This document shows, in pieces, positions 7,726 through 15,319 of a stretch of DNA of 64,000 bases. The stretch lies in contig NZ_CP053835.1 in NCBI RefSeq assembly GCF_013201725.1, positions 2,232,001 through 2,296,000 on the forward strand, read 5' to 3'. The notes below the pieces were generated by a model. The model was not told where the DNA came from. It worked only from the letters and a program-made list of their open reading frames with translations, and ran no database searches. Position numbers and translations under genes: made by a program. How positions within the stretch are numbered: the stretch's first letter is position 1; each line of letters starts with the position of its first letter. This stretch comes from Arcobacter defluvii. GTDB lineage: Bacteria; Campylobacterota; Campylobacteria; Campylobacterales; Arcobacteraceae.

Positions 7726-7926
7726 TCAGTTTGAACCTCCTATAAAATTTACAATTTCATCAAGTGTAAAAAATATTCCACCACCAATTCGTTTTTCTCT
7801 TAAATACCCTTCTTTTCTAAGTCTATCAAGAGTAGAAATTGATACTCCAATTTCTTGAGAAGCTTCTTTTTTATTTAACAGTAATTTTTTATGTCTATTT
7901 TGGATTTCTATTTTAAGTTGTTCCAT
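7726..7926 (-). CDS. AlpA/excisionase-like HTH protein
   Basis: A 66-residue protein. Residues 14-62 form a MerR-like winged HTH of the HTH_17/AlpA type: LLNKKEASQEIGVSISTLDR then LRKEGYLREKRIGGGIFFTL and DEIVNFI. Such proteins regulate satellite genes or act as excisionases beside integrases. AAAGGAG precedes its ATG at proper spacing. It lies immediately upstream of the replication gene, as AlpA-like regulators often do in P4-like and PICI-like elements. Confidence 0.8.
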   Translation of the reverse strand: MEQLKIEIQNRHKKLLLNKKEASQEIGVSISTLDRLRKEGYLREKRIGGGIFFTLDEIVNFIGGSN

Positions 7927-8062
7927 AAATCTCCTTTGAAAGTTTAATTTATGAAACAGTACAAGAAAAATTGATAAGTATATTTAGGATAAATTATACT
8001 AATTTATCCTAAATATTGATTTTAAGGGCTCTCTTGAAGAGTTTTAAGAAAGAAAATTTAAT

Positions 8063-9577
8063 CTAAATTATATTTTTAAACTTACATTCTTCAATATATT
8101 CTTTCATAAGAGAGTGTAACCCTCTAATTTTGCTTATCTCAAGATTTGTAATTTTTTGTATTTCTATATCTAAATATACTTTACTAAATAAAGATAAATT
8201 CTTTTTTAATAATTTATTAATTTTATCTTTTTCACCTTTTTTTCTTTCCTTTGTTTCAAAGTTTGGACTTTTCTCTACTTTTTTTATATTTATTGCAGCT
8301 TCATCTTCTAATTTTTTAATTAAGTTATTAAACTTGTTTCCTATCATATGGTATAAATCATAGATGTAAAACGCATCTGCATAATCTTTATTTCTTATTT
8401 GTTTATTCTTTAATGCTATATTCTTTGATTTCCTAACTGCTTCTGTCTTTTCAATTTCTATATCAAAAATCTCAGAAAATGACTTAATTTTAGTAGCATT
8501 GTTTTGTATATTTAAAATTATTGAATTTACTTCATCTGAAGATACATTTGGATTTATAGTACTTGTTACTCTTTTTGAATTAATAAATTTTAGTTTTGGC
8601 AAAATTGGTTTAATTATTGTTTCCCTAAAATATGCATCTAGTGTTTCATCTTCAGATAATGAAAGTACAAATTCTTTATCTAATAGTTCTAGTGGAAATG
8701 GATTCTCTGATAATGAAACTACTTTTTTAGTTCCAAAAGTTACAACTGGAATTCCCAACAAATTTAGATTATTTTCTATAAAATCATCATCCACACTATT
8801 TAATTTCTCTGTTCTTGATTTAGGTAAAAAGTAGATTAAGTTATCAACCCTCTTAAAATACTGTTGATTTTTTTCATATTCAGATAATAATATATAATCC
8901 TCTTCATTTGTAACTGAACTAATTATTTTTGCAAAAAGTCGTATTGCATCGATATTTTTAGCATCTTCATTGCTAATGATTTTATAATTTGTAGGTAGTA
9001 TCAAAACATATAACTCATTTTTTTTTAAATAGAAATCTATTACCCTTCTAAGTCCATTATCAACATCACTTATAAATGGTGGATTTAATATTAAACTCTC
9101 ATTATTAACATTACCTAAAACTTCACCAATTTTTTCATTAATATATGGATGATATGCTATCAATTTCAATTTGTCTTTTGCATCAAATCCAAATTTTTTT
9201 ATTAATATAAACTGAAGTTCTTTATATTTTTTTTCATTTTCTATTAAGCTATTATTTTCGATTCCCGATTCAACAACTTCAAGATACCAAATAATTTTTT
9301 TAAATTCCTTATTTCTAATTATCATTTCTAACAACAGATTATTAGTTAAATTATGTTCTTCTAATTCTTCTATATTTTTATATCTTTTATTATCTCGTGT
9401 AGGTATTTCAATAGATATATGCTCCTTTAATGCATTCATTAATGTTCTAACACCAGCTTCTTTTGCATTTTTCTCTATATCATATTTATAATCTTCCCAT
9501 AAAAAAAAATTTCTAACAATATCAAAATATTGTTCACCAATATCATCTGGTAAACTATCTATATATTTTTGTAACAT
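8063..9577 (-). CDS. Unknown 504-aa protein with an NPPF motif
   Basis: A 504-residue protein not recognised as a whole. Residues about 165-205 read LILNPPF, a Gly after eight residues, and then LYVLILPTNY about 25 residues on. This spacing resembles motif IV and the following strand of N6-adenine methyltransferases, but no SAM-binding FxGxG motif I precedes it. The C-terminal 130 residues are very Lys-rich and helical (KSPNFETKERKKGEKDKINK). AAGGAT precedes the ATG. It is divergent from the broken regulator at 9700. It may be a degenerate methyltransferase fold, an antirestriction or a defence-related protein; this is inference only. Confidence 0.6.
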   Translation of the reverse strand: MLQKYIDSLPDDIGEQYFDIVRNFFLWEDYKYDIEKNAKEAGVRTLMNALKEHISIEIPTRDNKRYKNIEELEEHNLTNNLLLEMIIRNKEFKKIIWYLEVVESGIENNSLIENEKKYKELQFILIKKFGFDAKDKLKLIAYHPYINEKIGEVLGNVNNESLILNPPFISDVDNGLRRVIDFYLKKNELYVLILPTNYKIISNEDAKNIDAIRLFAKIISSVTNEEDYILLSEYEKNQQYFKRVDNLIYFLPKSRTEKLNSVDDDFIENNLNLLGIPVVTFGTKKVVSLSENPFPLELLDKEFVLSLSEDETLDAYFRETIIKPILPKLKFINSKRVTSTINPNVSSDEVNSIILNIQNNATKIKSFSEIFDIEIEKTEAVRKSKNIALKNKQIRNKDYADAFYIYDLYHMIGNKFNNLIKKLEDEAAINIKKVEKSPNFETKERKKGEKDKINKLLKKNLSLFSKVYLDIEIQKITNLEISKIRGLHSLMKEYIEECKFKNII

Positions 9578-9699
9578 AAATATCCTTATTGCTTTTTTAT
9601 TAATAATAACTATTTTTTATTTAAAATATACAGAACAACAACTTATGCTTATATATAATTATGCCACTTATAGCATAGTAGTAGTATAAAGGATTTAAC

Positions 9700-10072
9700 A
9701 TGACTAGATTAGAATTAATACAAAAAATAGAAAAAACAAATTAATATCAGTATAGAGAATCTTGCAAAACTTAGTAATTTAGGTATTAGAACTGTAAATA
9801 GATTTTTTGCAGGTGAAGATGTAAAACTAAGTACCATAGAAAAAATTACAAATTTACTTGGTCTTGATTTTGCAGGAAATGAAGTAATACCTTTAAAAGA
9901 GTTAGAAAAACAAAGAGCAAAGGCAAAAGCTTTGTTTATGGCTTCTTTAGTTCAAAGTACATCAGCTTTAGAAGTTCAGGGATTAAAAAAAGATTCTTTA
10001 AATAAAATAATAAATAAATTTGAAAAAGAATTTTTAGTGGGTCAATATAGAAATAGATTGTGGGTTGCATAA
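9700..10072 (+). pseudogene. HTH regulator broken by a +1 frameshift
   Basis: Translation from the ATG at 9700 gives 14 residues (MTRLELIQKIEKTN) and a stop. Removing one A from the A6 run at 9731-9736 gives one continuous 123-residue frame: MTRLELIQKIEKQINISIEN, then LAKLSNLGIRTVNRFFAGED, VKLSTIEKITNLLGLDF and a helical tail ending NRLWVA. That is a Cro/CI-like HTH with a C-terminal extension. It diverges from the 504-aa gene and may have regulated it. A sequencing error in the homopolymer would explain it equally well. Confidence 0.75.
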
Positions 10073-10113
10073 ATTTTACAAACTTTAAAACATATTAACT
10101 AATTACTCATAGT

Positions 10114-10126
10114 TGTCATTTTGACA
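10114..10126 (+). promoter_or_regulatory. Operator-like palindrome containing a -35 box
   Basis: TGTCATTTTGACA is a perfect dyad (TGTCA, three-base spacer, TGACA). Its right half contains TTGACA (10121-10126), a consensus -35 hexamer; a weak -10 (around TTAAAC, 10143) follows 16 bases on. It lies 46 bases before the antitoxin start and is placed well for autorepression by the HTH antitoxin. Confidence 0.55.
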
Positions 10127-10171
10127 TATTCTTATAAAAATGTTAAACTTCCAGATAACAAAGGAGTTAAC

Positions 10172-10585
10172 ATGGAAATTACCAATACAATATTTGAAAC
10201 CCTATTAACAAAGAATAATTTTAAGAAAAAAGATTTTGCTGATTATTCAAAGATTCCCTATGACACCGTTGTTGGTTGGAAGAAAAAAGGATATATTCCT
10301 CCTTATGCTATGGTTATATTAAAAGATATGATTTATAGAAAAAAACTTGATGAACAAACAGAACAATTATTTAAAAGAAATATACAACCAACAACAATTC
10401 AGAATTATAATTTAACTAAAATAGAAGAGAATAAGTTAAAAGCTGTATTTTGGGGGACTAACTTTACAACAGAGGACATATTAAAAGGGATTAAAGAGAA
10501 AAATCAAAAGATTTTAAAAAAGATTGAAGAAAATCTACCTTCAAATATACAAAAACAAATCTTAGGTAAATTAAATTATGCATAG
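10172..10585 (+). CDS. HTH antitoxin partner of AbiEii-type toxin
   Basis: A 137-residue protein. AAGGAG at 10161-10166 fixes the start at the ATG at 10172; a longer frame from 10121 would put the start inside the -35 box. Residues 1-50 form an HTH (FETLLTKNNFKKKDFADYSK then IPYDTVVGWKKKGYIPPYA); the rest is charged and helical. The end overlaps the nucleotidyltransferase toxin gene by eight bases, the usual toxin-antitoxin order. The palindrome upstream suggests autoregulation. By sequence it is not a close AbiEi, so the antitoxin role rests on position and HTH. Confidence 0.75.
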   Translation: MEITNTIFETLLTKNNFKKKDFADYSKIPYDTVVGWKKKGYIPPYAMVILKDMIYRKKLDEQTEQLFKRNIQPTTIQNYNLTKIEENKLKAVFWGTNFTTEDILKGIKEKNQKILKKIEENLPSNIQKQILGKLNYA

Positions 10586-11426
10586 GGATAATTGGGACGA
10601 TGTATTTGAAAATCAAGATAAAATACTAAAACAATTAAAACCTCTTGAAGATGAATTATTTTTAGCAGGTGGTACAGGATTACAAAGATTCGTACTACCT
10701 CAAGCTTACAGACACTCAGAAGATTTAGATTTCTTTTTTACTAACTTAAAAACAAAAGAAGAGATAGATAATATAAAAAATAATATCTTAGAATTAATGT
10801 TACAAATTCCTGAAGTAAAACTTGAAAATATAAAATGGATAAAAGATGAAAAAGCTTATAGAATGTTTTATAGTTTTAAAGAAAATGATGAGATTATAAA
10901 AATTGAACTTTTGAATTTTACTTGTTGTAGATTGAAAGATTTTTCATTTATAAATAGTGATATTTTTAGAACTGAAAACTTATATAATCTTCTGTTATAC
11001 AAATTAAAAGCTTTGTGCGATAGACCTGATACAATAAAAGATCTTTTTGATTTATATTTTATATTAAGAGAATTAGAAGAAGTTAATATTAAAACTTTGA
11101 TAGAAGATATAAATGAAAAATTTGAAGATGCCATTGGAATAAAATACTCTAAAGAAAATATTATCTCTTCTTTAAATCATAAATTAGATTGGGATATTGA
11201 AATTGGTGAGCATATAAAACATTTACACGGATTAAAACTTGAAATTGATTTATTTCAGAGTGAATTAAAAAATGCTTTTCTTCAAGATGATATTCTTGAT
11301 TTTTCTTATAATTCAAAAATAGGGAAAAAAGCTTTAGAATTTGATTTAGATAAAAATGATTATATAGATGCTATTGAAGATAATCAATTTATAGTAGAAG
11401 AATGGAAAAAATATTTTCAAAATTAA
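10578..11426 (+). CDS. AbiEii/AbiGii-type nucleotidyltransferase toxin
   Basis: A 282-residue protein of the nucleotidyltransferase AbiEii/AbiGii family. The catalytic core is at residues 25-60: LFLAGGTGLQRFVLPQAYRH followed by SEDLDFFF, giving the GG-T and D-x-D signatures of the NTase fold. A later Lys/Asp block (LLLYKLKALCDRPDTIKDLF) matches the family's K-x-x-A-x-x-D-R-x-x-x-K-D segment. Such proteins act as type IV or non-classical toxins that nucleotidylate tRNA 3' ends and stop growth during phage infection. Coupled to the HTH gene by an eight-base overlap. Confidence 0.9.
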   Translation: MHRDNWDDVFENQDKILKQLKPLEDELFLAGGTGLQRFVLPQAYRHSEDLDFFFTNLKTKEEIDNIKNNILELMLQIPEVKLENIKWIKDEKAYRMFYSFKENDEIIKIELLNFTCCRLKDFSFINSDIFRTENLYNLLLYKLKALCDRPDTIKDLFDLYFILRELEEVNIKTLIEDINEKFEDAIGIKYSKENIISSLNHKLDWDIEIGEHIKHLHGLKLEIDLFQSELKNAFLQDDILDFSYNSKIGKKALEFDLDKNDYIDAIEDNQFIVEEWKKYFQN

Positions 11427-11436
11427 ACTAAAGTTT

Positions 11437-11470
11437 GATTCCCAATTGCGGGATCGAACCGCAGTCCTGA
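11437..11470 (-). other. tRNA 3'-end-like fragment (T-arm)
   Basis: On the minus strand TGCGG, the loop TTCGATC and CCGCA form a perfect five-bp T-arm (11447-11463), followed by a seven-base acceptor-like segment ATTGGGA. No D-arm or anticodon arm lies upstream, so it is not an intact tRNA gene. It is most likely an attachment-site duplication. Confidence 0.5.
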
Positions 11471-11567
11471 AATACAAATAAAAGACTTTTAAAATACAAA
11501 TATATTACGATATAATGAAACATCCTATTACATGGATTCAATTTAAAAAATAGTCTTTTTTTACTCA

Positions 11568-11587
11568 GGTTACTAATAGGTTACTAA
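11568..11587. repeat. Direct repeat GGTTACTAA x2, 11-bp period
   Basis: GGTTACTAA occurs at 11568-11576 and 11579-11587, one helical turn apart. Such pairs near attachment sites often serve as integrase arm sites. A comparable pair GTAGCACAC occurs twice at 18327-18350, next to the integrase gene. Confidence 0.45.
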
Positions 11588-11654
11588 AGCTTTTAAAAAA
11601 CAAACCTTAAAGTGGCTCAAATAACGATTATGTAGAGATATACAAAAAAATAGC

Positions 11655-11682
11655 TTCAAATCCCGCACATCTCCACCAACAC
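11655..11682 (+). other. Candidate att site resembling a tmRNA 3' end
   Basis: TTCAAATCCCGC (T-loop and 3' T-stem) runs into ACATCTCCACCA, very like the 3' end of ssrA genes including the CCA. The 5' half of the T-stem is absent, so this is only a 3' fragment. CACATCTCCACCAACA (11666-11681) recurs with one mismatch at 18414-18429 beside the integrase, giving a putative attL/attR pair of a 6.8-kb element. Confidence 0.55.
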
Positions 11683-11873
11683 TAAACACCCTAAATTAGG
11701 GGCTTCATTTTTAAATTAATTCGTTAAGTATCTCACTAATGTATCACACTAATTTTTTAATGTAGTATACTAATAAAAACGTTAAATTATGTAAACAAAA
11801 AAGACAACATTAAAATAGTTAAAAATTGATAAAAAATCTTATTTTAATAAAATTATTAAATAAACGGTATAAC

Positions 11874-11908
11874 TGGTAGGATTTTATGGGAATCGAACTC
11901 ATAACCTT
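11874..11908 (-). other. Second tRNA 3'-end-like fragment
   Basis: The minus strand reads AAGGTTATGAGTTCGATTCC then CATAAAATCCTACCA. GTTCGATTC and the flanking bases make a T-arm with one mismatch, and the segment ends in ACCA. The acceptor length is off by one and no body precedes it, so it is a relic and not a working tRNA. Confidence 0.4.
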
Positions 11909-11980
11909 TATATACCATTTTATCTATATTTTCAAATTATTTAACAAAAAAAGAAAGATAATAAATGGTATTTAAGGGCA

Positions 11981-12622
11981 CTAAATTGTTAAATTATTGC
12001 CATTTGGAAGTATATTATTATTTATAATATGGTTATGTAATTCTGTAAAATTAAAAGCTCTCAGATTATTATGTTGAGACAAAGAATTTATGATATCTGG
12101 AATTGTTTGAAAATAAGAACCTATCACTCTATTAACTTCTCTTATTGATGCATCGTTAGTTATCGCATTTGCTGTTCTAACAAAATTCAATATCTTATAA
12201 AAATATCCGAAAGGGTTAACATCATTATGAGCTATAAATAAATTTATAGCATTTTCTAATTGTTTATTTATTATTGGTCTTTGGTTATTCACATTATTAT
12301 TTTGTTGATTATTATTCACATTATTATTTTGTTGATTATTATTCATCAAAATATTAAATATAGGCAAGGCATTTTGGTTAGTTAATTGTAAAAACTCATT
12401 AGCACAATGAATACCAACATTAAAATATCCATTATCATTAGGATTTAATTTATTTTTATATGAAAAGACATAATATGAATCAGTTAAAGCCGGTCCACAG
12501 CAATTCTGTTTTGTTTGATTTGATAGTAATTGTATATGAGAGATAGGAATCAAATCATATTCATTTACAATATTTTGTCTATTATTTATACTCGAACGGT
12601 TACTACAATCTTCTATTGGCAT
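11981..12622 (-). CDS. Unknown 213-aa protein with Asn/Gln tandem repeat
   Basis: A 213-residue protein. Its N-terminal half has conserved-looking Cys/His positions (QNCCGPALTDSYYVFSYKN and GYFNVGIHCANEFLQL) that could bind zinc. A low-complexity linker of two tandem nine-residue Asn/Gln/Val units follows, then a helical C-terminal half. AAAGGAA precedes its ATG. It follows the AbiTii-domain gene by 21 bases in the same direction, so they probably form one cargo operon, possibly a defence module. No family is recognised. Confidence 0.6.
   Translation of the reverse strand: MPIEDCSNRSSINNRQNIVNEYDLIPISHIQLLSNQTKQNCCGPALTDSYYVFSYKNKLNPNDNGYFNVGIHCANEFLQLTNQNALPIFNILMNNNQQNNNVNNNQQNNNVNNQRPIINKQLENAINLFIAHNDVNPFGYFYKILNFVRTANAITNDASIREVNRVIGSYFQTIPDIINSLSQHNNLRAFNFTELHNHIINNNILPNGNNLTI
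12287..12340. repeat. 27-bp tandem repeat x2 in the 213-aa gene
   Basis: Two identical 27-bp units (12287-12313 and 12314-12340) encode the Asn/Gln-rich linker. The copy number may vary by slippage without changing the frame, since 27 is a multiple of three. Confidence 0.75.
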
Positions 12623-12643
12623 AAAATATTCCTTTTATTAATT

Positions 12644-13669
12644 TTATTTGACAATTTCAATTTTACTTTCTACATCAGCTTTTAATCTTAAAATATCTCC
12701 AACAATCAAATAAGTATATATTACATATCTATCCGCTTCATCTTGCGTAGATATAACTTTATGAGAACCTTTTTGAACAGCATTAAAAAGACTATCTAAT
12801 CTTTCTCCTATATATTTAAGATTTGAACCTACAATTTCTTCAAATCTACTTGAATCTGAATGTTCTTCTATATAAGCAATCAACCTATTTATATATTGTT
12901 CTACACCTAAACTAATTTTTTTACCATTAGGTAATTCTTTTGGTTCTCTGGCAGGATAAATTTTATCTGCTAAATCTTGTAGAATTCTTCTACAACTGTG
13001 AACAGCATTTGACCAATCTTCATCATTTTCAGATAATAAATTTGAATAAACTGATGTAAATTTTTTAATAGTTTCAGGAAGGATATCCATCATTGCTGAA
13101 TCAACTTTTAATTGTGTTCTTGTAAAAATATCACTATTAAAATTTGAATATTTTAATTCATAATTTTTTTCTAAAACATAATCATAAATATAAGATTTAC
13201 GAGAAGCAATAATTTCTGAATTATTACTAATTATATCTCTTAAAGATTTTCTTTCTAAACCATTACCAATAGGAGCATAAACATTTTGATAAGGATTAGA
13301 AGATGATACAGATACATCAGCATCTTTTGAAACATATATACTTTCTTTCGCACTTAATAATTCATTCTCATACTGTTCTATTGATTTTCTATGAGCATAT
13401 TCTTTTAATTCATTATCTTTTTCTTTTTTAAAATAGGTTCTGTTAGATTTTTGTAATAAACTAAATATATCAGGATTTATTCCATTTGGTGTACTTGGAT
13501 ATCCACTCGCTTCATATTGAAATATTTTTTGTTTTTCAAAATCATCTAATAACCTTGCTAATCTTGATGTTTTTAAAGCAATATTTGAAAGTGAAATTTC
13601 ATTTAATTCTATATTAGATAAGATTTCTTCACTTAATTGTAATGCTTGGTCTAATACATTATTTTTCAT
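12644..13669 (-). CDS. AbiTii-domain protein (putative abortive infection)
   Basis: A 341-residue protein. Residues 1-65 match the AbiTii domain: LSNIALKTSRLARLLDDFEK then IFQYEASGYP. The C-terminal part (DWSNAVHSCRRILQDLADKI then YPAREP, and later SLFNAVQKGSHKVISTQDEA) resembles HEPN-like modules in abortive-infection and TIR/SLATT neighbours, but I see no clean R-x4-6-H motif. AbiTii proteins are associated with phage-triggered growth arrest. It is the first gene of the cargo unit of the element, separated from ftsK by a strong terminator, and thus has its own promoter. Confidence 0.75.
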   Translation of the reverse strand: MKNNVLDQALQLSEEILSNIELNEISLSNIALKTSRLARLLDDFEKQKIFQYEASGYPSTPNGINPDIFSLLQKSNRTYFKKEKDNELKEYAHRKSIEQYENELLSAKESIYVSKDADVSVSSSNPYQNVYAPIGNGLERKSLRDIISNNSEIIASRKSYIYDYVLEKNYELKYSNFNSDIFTRTQLKVDSAMMDILPETIKKFTSVYSNLLSENDEDWSNAVHSCRRILQDLADKIYPAREPKELPNGKKISLGVEQYINRLIAYIEEHSDSSRFEEIVGSNLKYIGERLDSLFNAVQKGSHKVISTQDEADRYVIYTYLIVGDILRLKADVESKIEIVK

Positions 13670-13746
13670 TATATCTCCATATAAAATAATATTTTTATTA
13701 TATTATTATTTCCTGATACTTTTTATTAAATAAGATAAAAGGCAAC

Positions 13747-13771
13747 AGAAAAACGGCAGAGCCATTTTTCT
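13747..13771 (-). terminator. Terminator between ftsK-like gene and cargo
   Basis: AGAAAAACGGC (13747-13757) pairs over 11 bp, including one G-U, with GCCATTTTTCT (13761-13771) around AGA. On the minus strand the stem has the A-tract/GC-core/T-tract form of an intrinsic terminator. It lies ten bases beyond the ftsK-like stop. Confidence 0.8.
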
Positions 13772-13780
13772 TTATGCCAA

Positions 13781-15037
13781 CTATTTGTTAATCCAAGACC
13801 TAAAATATTTAATCATTGAATTTTGAATATCTTGACTTAAATAAGGAGTTTGAAGTAATATCTTTTCACTTGTTAAACCGTCCTTGAATATAATTCTACC
13901 TTTTGGAAAATCTTGGACTCTTGTTCTTGTTATTTCTTCTATTTCCTCTTGTAATCCTATTGAATTGTTAATATTAAATTGACTGGAAGTTCTTAATAAA
14001 AAAGAGCCTTGAAGATTTGTTAATACATTCGTTGGAATATTTGTTGAATCTATCTTTTGGCTAAAAATCAATAATAAAACTTTTGAAGCTCTACCTTTTT
14101 GACCTATTTCTATTAAATTGTTAAAAATCTGTTCTTTTAATTTCTTATCATAATGTGTTGCTATTGTTCCAATTTCGTCTATTAAGCAAATTCTATATTT
14201 TCCTTGATAAATTAAATCGCCTTTTTCTTTCATTTGGGCAAATCTATTATTCATTTCATTTTTAAGTTCTTCAAGGAGTTTATCAACTTGTTCAAGGTTA
14301 TCTGTAAAACTGGTATTATTTAGCTTATAACGGCTTAATTCTACACCTTTAAGGTCTATAAAATCTAATTTATCTATATAATTAAAATTATGAAGTAATG
14401 AGAAGATTATCATATTTAAAAAATTAGATTTTCCTGCTCCACTTTCTCCAACAGTAATACAAGAAGTTAAATTTTCAAGAGGTAAAAAATAAGCACCATT
14501 TTTTGAATGCCCAAGATATATTTTTTTATCTTTTAATAGTTCTATATGCCAATTAAATTTTAAAGGTAATTTATAAAGCCTTATAGCTATCTCCTTTTTA
14601 TTATGGGCTTTAATTTCAAACTCTACTTCATTTTTATCTTCATATCCTAATAAATGGATAATTTTGTCTTTTGAGTCAATATACATCTTTTTATCTATTG
14701 CTAAACGATTTTTAAAAAAGTAGGTATTAGTTTTTTTATCATATTTTTTAAATTTATCTAAAAATATTTTGCTCTCTTTTTGTTCGTCTGCTACTCTGTT
14801 ATAAAGGGATAAAGAATAAGGAAGTAATATAAATCTATGATATTTTAAAAAGTATATTGTTCTCTCTATTAGAATAATTGAAGCACCAATAATAAAATAG
14901 TATTGGTATTTTTCTATAAGTTCAGCATTAAGCACTGCTCCATTTTCAATAATATAAATTATTGAAAATAGACCCCAAATTAAAACAGCCAGATATTTAA
15001 TTAAATCTTGGCTAAATAACTTGAATAAGTGAAACAT
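13781..15037 (-). CDS. FtsK/SpoIIIE-like DNA translocase
   Basis: A 418-residue membrane ATPase. Two hydrophobic segments lie in the first 60 residues (YLAVLIWGLFSIIYIIENGA; YYFIIGASIILIERTIYFLK). The Walker A motif GESGAGKSN follows near residue 195, the FtsK-specific FIDLKGVELSRY near 222, and Walker B YRICLIDEIG near 285. FtsK-like proteins of small integrative elements move double-stranded DNA during conjugation, as in actinomycete AICEs. Here it sits with an HUH Rep and an integrase. The short linker lacks a gamma domain, so it is not the cell-division FtsK. Stop and start leave a one-base gap with the 87-aa gene. Confidence 0.85.
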   Translation of the reverse strand: MFHLFKLFSQDLIKYLAVLIWGLFSIIYIIENGAVLNAELIEKYQYYFIIGASIILIERTIYFLKYHRFILLPYSLSLYNRVADEQKESKIFLDKFKKYDKKTNTYFFKNRLAIDKKMYIDSKDKIIHLLGYEDKNEVEFEIKAHNKKEIAIRLYKLPLKFNWHIELLKDKKIYLGHSKNGAYFLPLENLTSCITVGESGAGKSNFLNMIIFSLLHNFNYIDKLDFIDLKGVELSRYKLNNTSFTDNLEQVDKLLEELKNEMNNRFAQMKEKGDLIYQGKYRICLIDEIGTIATHYDKKLKEQIFNNLIEIGQKGRASKVLLLIFSQKIDSTNIPTNVLTNLQGSFLLRTSSQFNINNSIGLQEEIEEITRTRVQDFPKGRIIFKDGLTSEKILLQTPYLSQDIQNSMIKYFRSWINK

Positions 15038-15038
15038 T

Positions 15039-15302
15039 TCATTTTAACTCTTTATGAAATTTAATAGTATTTATTTGAGAATAGTATAAATTTCCATTTA
15101 CTGAACTTATTGAAACAGGAATTGATACAACTGCATCTTTTTCAAGTTTTAAAATATCTTCTTCTTTTAGAATTTTAACTTTTATTATTTCCATTCCTTT
15201 ACTTTCACTTTCCATTAAAAATTGTGCGTATATAGTTTTTTTATTTTCATAAGATTTTTCTAAAATTGATATAATTTTTCCATTGATTGATATATTCGTC
15301 AT
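15039..15302 (-). CDS. Hypothetical 87-aa protein
   Basis: An 87-residue protein with alternating hydrophobic/charged strands (ISINGKIISILEKSYENKKT; KVKILKEEDILKLEKDAVVS), compatible with a small beta-barrel or OB fold. Its place between an HUH Rep gene and a translocase gene suggests a single-strand-binding or accessory transfer protein, which is inference. A ribosome site (AAAAGGAGAAAAC) precedes its ATG. No family recognised. Confidence 0.55.
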   Translation of the reverse strand: MTNISINGKIISILEKSYENKKTIYAQFLMESESKGMEIIKVKILKEEDILKLEKDAVVSIPVSISSVNGNLYYSQINTIKFHKELK

Positions 15303-15319
15303 AATTTGTTTTCTCCTTT

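Larger units (their letters stand above)
11427..11980. other. Gene-free junction with tRNA/tmRNA 3'-end-like fragments
   Basis: 554 bases without a gene. The gap holds a T-arm-like fragment at 11447-11463, direct repeats GGTTACTAA at 11568 and 11579, a tmRNA-3'-end-like segment at 11655-11678 and a second T-arm-like fragment at 11874-11908. It reads as a series of attachment-site remnants left by successive integrations. Confidence 0.6.

Noticed and set aside
11437-11470. Intact tRNA gene on the minus strand
   Set aside because: Only a T-arm and an acceptor-like end are present; no D-arm, anticodon arm or pairing acceptor strand lies upstream.
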